The notes under the pieces were generated by a model, which did no database searches, was not told the DNA's origin, and saw nothing but the letters and a program-made list of their open reading frames with translations. A stretch of DNA of 64,000 nucleotides from Micropterus salmoides (lineage: Eukaryota; Chordata; Actinopteri; Centrarchiformes; Centrarchidae). The position numbers and the translations under genes are program-made. The DNA is taken from contig NW_024043372.1 in NCBI RefSeq assembly GCF_014851395.1, positions 19,824,977-19,888,976 on the forward strand, written 5' to 3'. Numbering within the stretch: the first letter of the stretch is position 1; the number at the start of each line of letters is the position of its first letter. This document shows, in pieces, positions 34,355 to 45,792 of the stretch.

Positions 34355-37300
34355 CACTCGCTTGTTTATGATTCTTGACACACTTTTTTTCTTTTTATCT
34401 ACAGAAGACACTCATGCATGAAACAATAATGGAATATAATGCTAATGGACATAGTTTCTTAAATTCAATTATTGTTACTGTATTTGTAGTTATACTGTTA
34501 GTAATACATTTATTTTTATTGGCTACTAAAGTACAGTCTGTGTTGATCTGCAATCAGCACAGCTCTTTTATTAAAAAGTTAGAAATACAAATATCACATT
34601 ATACTTGAATAGTAAGTGATGACAAAATAATCAATACACAGATCTTAACACTTTCTCAGAATTTAGGGTTTTACAGTGAGGATGAGTCATCTATTTTTCG
34701 TAAGGTATTTAGACTACTTATTTTTATATGATGTATCAATGTAGCAGCAACATTATTTGTTCAAGTTGTTGTATTTATGTTGCAGGAATTTATGTAAACT
34801 GTATTTATTGTATTATTGAAACATCACTTTTTGTTAAAAAATATATTGTTTCTTAATTCTTTAAATGTGCAAATGAACACTGAATACTTTGATCACTTCT
34901 GTAGAGGAAATAATCATACCGTACATCACAAGGAATCAATATTTTGACATTTTCCTTGCACATTGGTCTATACTAAACTGATTAAATGTCTCCCTCTTGC
35001 AAGACGGTTCAAGAAATAAATATGGCAGTTATTTATGTAAAAAAAATAATAATTCAATAAAATTTTGTATTTTTTCCACAGCAGAGAATAATTTACTATA
35101 CTCTATTAATTAATAATGAATAATCTTACAGCCTGTAACAGTGAAGATGCAGCCGGGTGATCAGACTGTCCCGTAACCATGAACCAGATCAACAGCCTGC
35201 TTCCCCATTAAAAATCCCTCACGGGTCCTGTCAAAGTATCCTTGAGCTCACTCTCTGTAAGTCTGTAAAAATTAAAGTCCTATCTCTCTCTGATCACAAA
35301 AAGCACAAAGGTGGCATCTGAAACAGTAACTTGGTACCTTCATGTGCACCTTTTTGTTTGTCAATTTTGCAGACAAGCTTTGACCCTCTGGGTCCTGACC
35401 TCTGTGTCATTCCTTGTGTCTGTGAAAAGCCTGTCTGAGCCCAGTTTACGCAAGATTATGTGATGAGAACATGCCATTTCATAACAGCTGAAGTGGTTGT
35501 CTCTAATATCCCCGTTAATGTGTGTGCACTGGCAGATTAATGAAAAAAATCTATATTTACATACATGTTTCTATGAGCATTACCTACTTGTCAAATACTG
35601 TACACATACAATTATGGTATATACAGTTTGTTCTTGTTAAAGTAGGTTAATCATTAATGTCCTTCACAGATCAATCAGTGAAGACAGATGATAAAATGTT
35701 GATGTATTTATGTTGAATATGTTGAGAGAATATGCAACTCCCGCTCACAGGTTAGATTTAAGATACCACTGGTTTAATAACAAATAAAAAGAGATGCATG
35801 CTGAGCTAAAATCAGTAGGCAAATAAACACATTCAACAGAGAAATGTGTAAAAAATATCACCTACTTTGCTGTCTATAGTGGCACTGATGCTGCTTGTCA
35901 CTGGAATGTCAGTGAAGAGAAAAATAACAATTGGAGGAATGAGAACTATATGTGACTGTGTACTGACAGGCAGGAGAAAAGGCATCCCACACACATTCAT
36001 ACAAACTGAAATCGTAAAAGCACGAGGTGAAGTACTTTGTAGACATCCGGAGATGTGAAAAGCAAGATAACAATGTGCCAATGTTATAGTCCCTGGCTGT
36101 AAACACATTCAAGTAAGTGCTGTAGAGTACAAATACAGTGTGCAAATATGATATGACACTTGCATGGAAGTTTATGGTACACAAACAAATACTGTAAACA
36201 TAAATCGACTCTCTCATACACACTGACATACACAATGACAATAGTCATCAGCTTCACTACAATTTTGAGATGTTTTTTTAAAGGATAACACGTAAATGAG
36301 GTAAAACAGTTTTGACTGCACTCTTAATGTTCACTTTAGTCAATTCTTAAATATTGTCTTTACATTAGTCATTACAAACTCATGCTGTGCTCCCAAACAT
36401 CGTTCAAACCTGCAGAGCTTTATTGTAAATTGCAGTACAGTCCCAAACGTTTGCAATGGTACCAAATATGTCTAGCTGAATTATTTCCATTCTTAAATCT
36501 TGGGTTGGAATATTTCACTCAGCGTAAACATCATATAGCTTCACTGAGATAGTGCAGAATAAGATTATTAATTTAAGGAAGCTGGATATTAAGGGATCAT
36601 AAGGAAGTGTCATGGAAAGATTCAACATTTTGTAGGCTACTCCATTAAAAATCCATCTGCTCAAAAAGAAACCAAGATATACTCAATCACATAATCAAGT
36701 TTTTACCCCTCTTAGCTTTTAAATACTATATACTGTACGTATACTGATAAAAAAAAGGGGCAATAAGGTTGATAACAATACAGTTCAAAGAACTGACTGC
36801 CTGTTTCATCACCAATCTTCCAAAGTGTGTCATTCAATCTAATGAATATTTTAGCCTGAGCAGTCTTCATAAGGTGCTAATTAAAGTGAAGGACCTCCCA
36901 CCCCATTGACGGCTCTTCTTAAATGAAGACAGTCACATCAACTGTGCGTCTCTTTTGCTAAGCATATGCATTGTGGATCAAACACACTCTCCAAGTCTCC
37001 ATGGAAAACACAAATTCATGGCTTGAGCCTAATGGTAGGCCTGAATCAGAAAAGACCTAATGTTCTTCTGTGTGCTATACCATGTGCTGATGAGCCTCTC
37101 TGTTGCTGCACAGGCAGTGATAATGAGAGCGCCACTCTTGAAGAATCAAAGGGAGAAGGTGTGACTGATGGTGCTGTCTGACGGAGTGAAGCATATTATT
37201 TCATCAGACCTTTCCTCAGTCATTAACAGCCAGTTTTTTTCAGTAGTATGTGGCTATTTTGGCATTCTTGTTGAATTTGTACTGTTGTGAACATTTCAAT

Positions 37301-40300
37301 AAAAAAGGGATCCTGTTATATAATGTTAGCTCAAATGCTTTGATGTAAAAGTGTTGGCCAAAAAATAAGGACAGCATTTTGCAGCATCTGCTTCACTGAT
37401 ATAAAGCAAAAACAACCACATAATAATTACTCATGGAACAAACACTGATTCAACCACTTGGCAGTAAACTGAAGTCAAATCAGAGTTGGTGCTGCTGTCA
37501 ACCAATTAGCTGTTAACATCTGCATATAGTTTGAAGCTTTCTTATTTTAGATATTTTTAATCCTTCTCAGAGAAGATCTGAAATGTCTGGATGGTACAAT
37601 TTTTTTTTCCAAGCATCCCAATATAAGGGAAGACTGATTTAGCTGTTTTTATTGACCTAATTCATAGAAGACATCATTTCGTGTCCACATGAAAGTGTAA
37701 TGATGTGATACTGAAACTGATCTGCAGCTGGTTCAGATGGGGATTTTGTACAGAGAACGCAGCGCTAAAAATAAATATATTTCATCTTTTTAATGCTATG
37801 GTGTTAGATAGGAAGCACTGAATTGGTGATTGCGTTGTTAACTAGACATGACAAATAATCAGACTGACCTATTGTACTGAAAACAGCTGGACTGACAGGT
37901 GCTGAGCAGGAACTCTGTCATCGCTAACATCCCTCATGCCCCAAATAAGCTGCTGCTGTCGGGATCAGAGGGTATATGAATCGTGGAGTTAAATCAAAGC
38001 GCTAGTTAAAATAGACACACACTTCCGCCACTCAGCCATATGATTGTGATTAACATGTATATGTGGTCTGAGGCAGCAGTTCTCACCTCTTTGGGCCTGC
38101 AAAACTAACATCTATACATGTAACACCTGTTACACATACAGAGATGTTACAAAATCTATTATAATTATATAAGATATAAAATGTATAGTTTGCATTATGC
38201 ACATTGCATTCGTGTTTTGTCTTATATAAAGTGCACTCATACAAATTCTGGATTATCGTCACATTATGTTGTTGAGCTGAGGTCATGAGAGGGACACAGG
38301 CCAAACATTAGAGAAAGGTTCTTGTGCATTAAAGGCCCTGAAAACCTGTTTTCTACACGTTGAATATGTGTGGCTGTGTCACATGAGAGAGAGGGAAAAG
38401 CTGATGTCACTTCCTTTATTTTTAATCACGATAGAAGGACCCAGAGTCAAAGAATTCAGCTGAAATATATTTAGTGTTGTAGAAAAATCTCAAAATTTCC
38501 CTGTCCATTGTAATAGCAGAAAATTGTTTCTTCTTTCATTTAATCTTTTATGCATGTTCTTTTACTATTATTATTATTGCTACTGTTATTATGTCTTATA
38601 GATATATATGTGTTGTGTTTTTTTATCCTTAACCTTTCCTTCTTCTAAACTCCTTACATCGGTTTATCCACATTTAGTAGGGTTTAGGTCAGACCTATGA
38701 GATTGTTTTGGTGTTTTCCTTTCTTGCTGTTCCTCTCCTTTGCTTGAATGTGCATTCAAGGACGGGAGAGGATCTCTGTTCCCCAAAACAACCTAGACTG
38801 TGTAAATGATTTTGCATCCCTTTGCTCTGGGCCAGATGGCCAAAGCGGCACGGGTGTGGACTGGCTGATTATGTGTAGTACTTTTCTGTTTATTCTCTTT
38901 TATCAATAAATTCTTCAAAGACAATGGTTGGTTGTTACTCAATTATTTGCTTAATCCCTCACCAGCAATATACAATTTCCGTGACATCTAGTAACTTTAA
39001 TTGCTACCTCCCCAAAATCCTACGTCATGAGATGGAACGATGACTACAATGAGGTGAAATGTGCCACCCCTTACTTTCACACACTCCAGTGATCTCACCT
39101 GTGCAGCCACGGACACAAACAAACCCCATCTGTCAAGGTGTGCAGTCCATTAGCATGCCAACGTCTCCGGCACAGACACAGGAAGACCTCTTTCATCAAT
39201 ACACTGTCTACAACCAGCAGGCAGAAATGTTCATTACCATGGAGACCTTGCAATGGTCATCGTACAGTAGCTCACTGGCAGGTGGAAATCTGAACAGATG
39301 TACAGTTTGTTATGTACTTGGTAGTACTTTATTCAACCTAGTGTGATCGTTCAGCCTTTTTGATAAGAAAACTTTTCCAGTCCATGTTTGGTTCTCTTAG
39401 AATGATTTACCAGTGGTGCATAGGTCAAACTCTTGGACTTAGGCCTATATACTGTAAGATATTTGAGATTTGCACATGGACAAGATGAGTATTATGAGCT
39501 GAGAACATTTCTGTATGGGGTACGTTGTATATTAACATTATTTTCTCAGATTATCACGTTGCCAGCTGCTGTGCTGGGACCTTTTAATAGCAGTGAGGAT
39601 GACTTAATGGGTCCAAAGGTTGACAGAATTGGATTTTTTTTTTTCTTAAAAGCATGTTATGAAACACACTTAACACCAGACAGAGTGCAGAGGCCTGAGA
39701 AAGCTCTTCAAACTATCTGGGCCTTGAGGAGGACATTGTGATAATATGCAATATATCCTCCACATTGTGACTGAAGCTGGGAAGAGCAAACCAAGGCAGG
39801 GTTATGCGGCATCACAGCTGAACAATTAACTGGTTTCTTTGAGGAACAGTATGGAAATAATTGCTAAAAGGAGGGTACTCTGAACTTTTGGGAAGAGCAG
39901 TTGTTTTCTCAATCCCAGAGGACGTGGTGGATTTTGTGTCCGCCACGTAGGTCATAAAGGTGCATTTTGCCATGTAAGGACAACTGGTGCTCTGTGCTAG
40001 GGGTTTATTCTCCTCAGCAAAATCAGCTAGAAACTAATTGGATCAATAAGTCTGTTTTAAGAAACAGAATAGACTCGAATTTTGCCTCAGCTCTTACCTT
40101 CACTTTATTCTACATCAAAACAAAACAAACACAAAAGCAAAACTATGGTTAAATGGGAAATGTGCAAAAAGGACGAATGGCTAGGATATCTGGTAAACAA
40201 AGTGAGAGTTTTGTTATGTTTTCCATATTTTTTTGGCAATTTCTAATTCTATTCCTGTTGTTTGATTTGGATGCCATGATTAAGTTTTAACTTGGAGTAC

Positions 40301-40983
40301 ACCATCTTAAATTAAATTTATTAGTATCTAAATCAAGGGGAGAGTCCTATAAAAATATTAATAATGCTTCCCCGCTTCCAATCTTGCATACTGGTGGTTA
40401 TTAGGTCAGTTTTGCCCACAAGAACAGGACATAGGCACATCTGGCTGCTCTGAGAAGTGACTTAATTTCCATTACAGGCCAGAAGGAGGCAGCATTGTAT
40501 TGCAAGTCAACCCCTTTTCTGACATGAACACAATTCTTTTGAGTACAAATTTGACTTTAGTTTTAATTAAATCCTATAATCTGTAGGGAAAGTTTACCTG
40601 TATCATTTACTACTTTTCATCATCCAGTTGGAAGTTACATGACGTGCTCGCACAATGTTAGTTTTTTATCAGTGCTGTCTTGCTTGCAGATTTGCCTCAC
40701 ATTGTATGTTTCTGTATGATTGCATTCCCAGTAGGCTGTCTCAGTGTATACAGAACCATCTCCGTGCTCAGAGTATTTATATCCCCCACTCACACAGCAC
40801 AGGAAAATGATCTTCACTTGAAAGACCATCTGCAAATACCATCCAGGGCACTGTAATGTTCCCAATATAACTTCACTGCCAGCTGAGGGGTCCGGTCAGC
40901 GACCTCAGTCTGAGCTGTAAGGGAAGTGACAGGCACCCACTCTGCTCGCCGGATTGTGTTTTCTTCACGTTTGGAAGGACACC
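34355..40983. other. Gene-poor interval between gpr62 and the caveolin-2-like gene
   Basis: I see no exon with recognisable homology. Frames present are short and unsupported. The stretch is AT-rich with small simple repeats. The part at 38600-38990 has an LTR-like polyadenylation region (TCAATAAATTCTTCAAAGAC), but no paired repeat or coding region. Confidence 0.55.
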
Positions 40984-43900
40984 ATGATGAAAGGGGAAGA
41001 TTCAGAGGAAGTAGAGATTGACTTGGGGGACTCCAGTGACCCTGATGAATTTGATAATGGGGAGGAACCTCAGATGCTGTGGAAGGCCCCTCCTGCTTTG
41101 GAAGAAGAGGAAAACATTCACACATCTACCCTAGTGGAAATCAGTGATACCAAACCTCTGATTAATGTCAGAGACCCTCGTGGTATCAATGACTGCCTCA
41201 AGGTATTGCCTTCTTATGCATTGGCTCTATTGAACATTGTTTTATGGACAATCTGTGCAATTGTCACATGCAGTGAAATAGCTGGTAATAAAATCACTCA
41301 AAATTACTGGCATGTAAAACTAAGAAACTATCTGAATGGCGCTGCGTGAGTAACGACGTGCAGTACTGGTCTATCTATGTTTTACAAATGTAATATTAGA
41401 AAAGTGTTACAAGTATCTAGGAACATTTATTGACAAAAACTTGAACTTTGACCATAACACTTCTGCTGTCTACAAGAAGGGTCTTCAGAGGCTTCATTTT
41501 ATGCGCAGACTGAATACCTTTAATGTGGACAAAACTTTGATGTCTCTATTTTATAAATCTTTTATTGAATCAATTTTAACTTTTTGTTGCATAGCTGGGA
41601 ATCTTACAGTGGAAAGCAAAAATAAACTGTCTAACACTGTTAAGGTGGCCAGTAAAATACTTAGCACTCAACAGCTTTCCTTGGAATACATCTATAAAAG
41701 ACAAGGACTATCACAGCCAGCTCTTACCACCCTCTCTTGGAGGAATTTGTTTTTCTCTCCTCTGAGTGAAGATACAGATTGCCCAAAATAAAAACTAACA
41801 GATACAAATTTTCCTTTGCACTCACAGCAATTAATGCCCTAAATTTGCACTGAGCCTGCTCAGAAGCACCCTACAGCATTGAGGCTACCATCTCAACTTT
41901 TTGAGTACTTTTAGACTTTAGACGAACAAATAGATGTTGTATACGATATCTTTTTTTTGTTCATGTCTCACGTATGTCTGTTTTAACCCTATTGCAAATC
42001 AAATTTCTCCTGGTGGGACAATAAAGATTGAATTGAATTGAACTGGCTGATTGCACTGCCCTCCAGTAGATATACTTTATTTAAGGTGTGGATTAAGTCC
42101 AACAGGAACATGACTTAGCGGTTCACCTCTGAACCATCAGCACCACTTTCTCTTTGCTTCTCCAGGTGACGTTTGAGGATGTGATCGCTGAGCCGGTGTC
42201 TGTGCGAAGTGGGGACAGAGTATGGATCTGGAGTAATGCCCTGTTTGAGGTGTCTAGGGTTTGGATCTACAGGATAGTCACAGTGCTTCTGGCAATTCCC
42301 ATGTCAATTATCTCTGGTTTCCTGTTTGCAATCCTCAGCTGCTTTCACATCTGGTAGGTTTAGATCACACCTTCCTGCAGATATTATGGGGACAGCATGT
42401 AACATGTTTTGCTACACAGATAGGTTAGGTGTAATTTGTCCAGGATTTGAAATATCCAACTCTGAAATTTCTGCCCCCACCACCAATAACATGGGGGTGA
42501 ATAGGTGTTTGTTTGTGGTGCTCACATCCCAAACAAGCAGGCTGTACTTATGCTAAATGGTGCTTTGAACTGAATGCTAACACCAGCATGCTAACATGCA
42601 CACAATGATAATGCTAAAAGGCTGATGATTTGCAGTATCATGTTTACCACGTTCACCCTTTTAGTTTAGTGTGTCAAGGCAATCCATGTGATAGTTGTTG
42701 AGACTCGAAGTGGTAGATTGACCGACCAACTGCCATGTTGCAATCATGGCTAAAAATTCCAATCAACAGCAATGTGTGGACAATCCACAGATCACACTGT
42801 CAACCTTTTTTGACTATTACCAATGAACCTGTTGTCAGTGAGATATGTGGATTATCCATAGTAACTGGACACTTAAAAGACTTTAAAACCAAAATGTTTT
42901 AAATGTGTTTAAGTTCCACAAATAAAATTTCATTCACCCCACTTGTCACAAAAGAATAGAAAAATCACCTATTCAGTACATGAATTATAATGTATTTTAT
43001 TTCATTTAGTAATGCTGCTTTGGACTATGGTGACAATGTTGATCTATGTCTGTCTATTTATTTATTTATTTATTAATATATTAGGCTATGTTTATTATGA
43101 AAGATGATTTTATTTCAAACTTGTACTAATCTACAGGTCTCACAATTGCCCCATGGCAATAAATAAAGTGTTTTGAAATTGAAATTGAGTATTAGGGTGG
43201 GGAAGTGTCCACAAATAAAGATGGATGTCATTTGATCTTGCCAACAGCTAAACAACCCCGAAACCCCAGGAGATTAAATACGCCTCTAAAACATCTGTAT
43301 TGGGATATTCTCTTTCCATCAATTTTACAGAAATAGTTCAGTTCAGTTACTACTCCATCTGTGAAAACAGTCAAATAATGTCTTCTGTTGTTGGTAGGAG
43401 CTTTTCAAAGTTTGAAAAATGATAATGAAACAATGTCATCAGTAATACGAAGTGGTTTGATAAGGAACAGGAATGGAAAAACACTAAGTTGGCAAAAATG
43501 AGTAGTTTTGGAAAATAAGAGTTACGTTAATTTAATTGTTAGTGATGAAATTCTGATTCGATTATACAGCATTAAGAAATGTGTTTAAATGAAAGTCTGT
43601 ACCCAGAGAGGGCAGTTTGCTGTTTACCTGTATGTGTGACCAAGTGTGACCGCCGCACTTGGACCCATATTGTTGCCTATTGCCTATTGTTGCCTTAAAG
43701 GACATAATGTGTGAAATTAACTGTGAAATGACTTAAGAACCAAGAAGGGTTCAAATCCTGATTCAAACCGAAATTATGAAATAATAAAATTAGAAAACAG
43801 TTTAAAATCTTAAAAGTAAAATACTTTCTCTCAGTTCCCTGTCCACACTGCTTCAGAAGACACATATTGAACATGTTGAACTTAAACTGGCTGCATGGCT

Positions 43901-44126
43901 GAGACTAAGAAAATGTCTTTCTTTATGTAATTTTGATGATTTTCTTTGTAAAATCTGTGTTTCTTTCTATGACAGGATGGTTGGTCCTTGTATCCAGTGT
44001 ATCTTTATTGGCACACGCTGGCTGCAGAGCCTGTGGACCATTGTGCTTAGCATCATTCTGCGTCCCTTCTTCAAGAGCGCTGCAAGATGCTGTGGAGGTT
44101 TCAGTATTCACCTGGCCAAAGAATGA
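40984..44126 (+). CDS. Caveolin-2-like protein (three exons)
   Basis: Caveolins are hairpin membrane proteins that scaffold caveolae. Exons 40984-41202, 42166-42353 and 43976-44126 join in frame to 185 residues with GT/AG junctions. The acidic N-terminus (GEDSEEVEIDLGDSSDPDE) is longer than in CAV2. Exon 2 begins with the caveolin signature FEDVIAEP. VWIWSNALFEVSRVWIYRI and the hairpin segment (VTVLLAIPMSIISGFLFAIL) follow, and the exon ends inside CFHIW. Exon 3 encodes the Cys-rich membrane-associated C-terminus ending GGFSIHLAKE. The three-exon layout and the VWI-S-ALFE wording are closer to CAV2 than to CAV1 or CAV3, but its position beside a caveolin-3-like gene and oxtr shows that it is not the cav1-linked cav2, so no symbol is given. 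An extra CAV2-type gene near CAV3 is known in non-mammalian vertebrates (from memory). The context ACCATGATG supports the first ATG. Confidence 0.9.
41390..42045 (+). mobile_element. LINE 3' fragment in caveolin-2-like intron 1
   Basis: Broken reverse-transcriptase C-terminal text reads YLGTFIDKNLNF, then LQRLHFMRRLNTFNVDKTL and FYKSFIESILTFC. It ends in CTCCTGGTGGGACAATAAAG and an ATTGAATTGAATTGAA tail. It is inserted in the sense direction and is defective. Confidence 0.75.
42500..42760. repeat. Dispersed teleost repeat fragment in caveolin-2-like intron 2
   Basis: CAGCATGCTAACATGCACAC, AATGCTAAAAGGCTGATG and TATCATGTTTACCACGTTCA repeat the wording at 3225-3345. It continues with CAATCCATGTGATAGTTGTT and GACCGACCAACTGCC. 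A short LINE-like tail (AATAAATAAAG then GAAATTGAAATTGAG) lies further on at about 43160-43190. Confidence 0.6.
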
Positions 44127-44236
44127 GAGTCATACATCTGCACTGGGATTGTTCAATATGCGCACAAGTGCACTGGTGTTCTAGTGGACTGAGCTGAAGT
44201 GTGCGTTGATATTTGAGTCTTTAATATTTAATTCAT

Positions 44237-44242
44237 AATAAA
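44237..44242 (+). promoter_or_regulatory. Candidate polyadenylation signal of the caveolin-2-like gene
   Basis: AATAAA about 110 bp after the stop codon, the first on this strand. Confidence 0.6.
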
Positions 44243-45792
44243 ATGTTTATAATTACATGTTTTTCACAGTCAAGATAGCTTTGGTCAAAGTCCAAAGTAT
44301 TTGCTGGCCCTTTTTAATGATTTTAACGGCTTACAACTGCTTACTTACTTGTGACCTGACAGTGACAAAAAGAAGGAGATGTAATTCTTACTTTCATCCT
44401 CCCCTAAGTGAAATTGCTCTGGAGAGACCAAATAGAGGATCAGACTTCTTAAAAACTGGGATCAGTGTAAAAAAATGGAGTCTCTAAAATAACTTCCGTT
44501 CCAGTGATTGATTTGATGAAAATGAAACTGCTGAAAGTGAACCTTTTGGTTGAATGCAGCACATCATAAAGGTTACGCCTCTGGATTAGTATTTACAATT
44601 TGGAGTAATTTCATCATAATTAATTATGCAATTTGAATGTTGTATAGTCTTTATGTCATAATACTTTTTAAGAGGTTAGAGTTATGTATATTTTTTTTAC
44701 ATTTTATGCTGTAGTTTAGAGTTAAAGCTCAATGAACATAAATGTACAACTACTAGGATCTAATTTTAATTGTAGTTAAGCTGCTGACACCTAAGAATAT
44801 TTAGTTCTGCAGAAAAGAAGACCCACTTATCTTAGATATATTCTGAGGAAATGGCAATAAAAGCTACGGATTCAAGTATTTGACTGTTAAAATGAAAAAT
44901 ATATTTCTCTATACAGAAAACATTATCATTGTGGTGGCCGAGGGTTTAATCTGGATTAGTATTGCATCCTACAGACATGTTATATCCTATATATGAGTTA
45001 GGAAACAAAATCTACCTCCAAAGAACTATGAAGCCATTACAGCAATTGTAACTCATTAATTCTCCACATTGTAATGATAAAACAGATATTAAAATCATTG
45101 TCACCACCATTGTTACACCACTATTGCATGGATAATATGAAGGACAGCAGGACTGGGCTTATAGTGATTTGTAGGCTTTACAATATAATGACCATTTATT
45201 CAGGGTCAATTGTTTTAAGCTTGAAAGCAAATGTTCTTGCGAAGTTGTGTATTTAGTGAGATAGGCTTTATATAGGTTTATATGAGCAACCTTCGAGTAT
45301 TACTTTTTTCTTTAATTTCGTGTGTGGATGGAAATTAATAAAACATCCTACATGATCTCACCATATATCATGCATGTATGTACTGATTATTCATTGTGCA
45401 GTATAGCATCTTCTTACGTCGGTGTAAAATGCAACATGAGCCTGCTTCCCTGTTTGAGAAATGCTGTAAGTCACAGTGTGACGTGTCACATTTCTACAAA
45501 AGAATGGACAATGCTATTGTGTGTGTCCATATACTTGATGTGGTATGTCAGCAGTGCCTTCTGTATCTTTGACAGTTTGAGGTAGTCACCGCTGGCAGCT
45601 GCCTGCTGGCATTCCTGCATTGGAATAACATTGAATGGTGTTTCAGTTCATAAACTGCCACTCCCCTCTGCTGCCCTCTGGGGCTTTGACTGCAGCCATA
45701 CACCCATCTCTCATTCCGGCCCCTGTTGCTTCATTATCTCAGCTTCGGCTTGTGCATCGTCCTTTAATCAAAGAGCAGGGCCATGGACATGG
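44243..45792. other. Interval between the two caveolin loci
   Basis: No gene is recognised. Just before the caveolin-3-like first exon there is an E-box CAGCTG (45596-45601), an MCAT-type CATTCCT (45610-45616) and a nearby GGAAT (45622-45626), a grouping common in muscle promoters. That link is inference. Confidence 0.4.

Noticed and set aside
38600..38990. Possible solo LTR with TCAATAAATTC polyadenylation region
   Set aside because: No paired repeat, clear TG/CA ends or target duplication could be found; left only as a remark.
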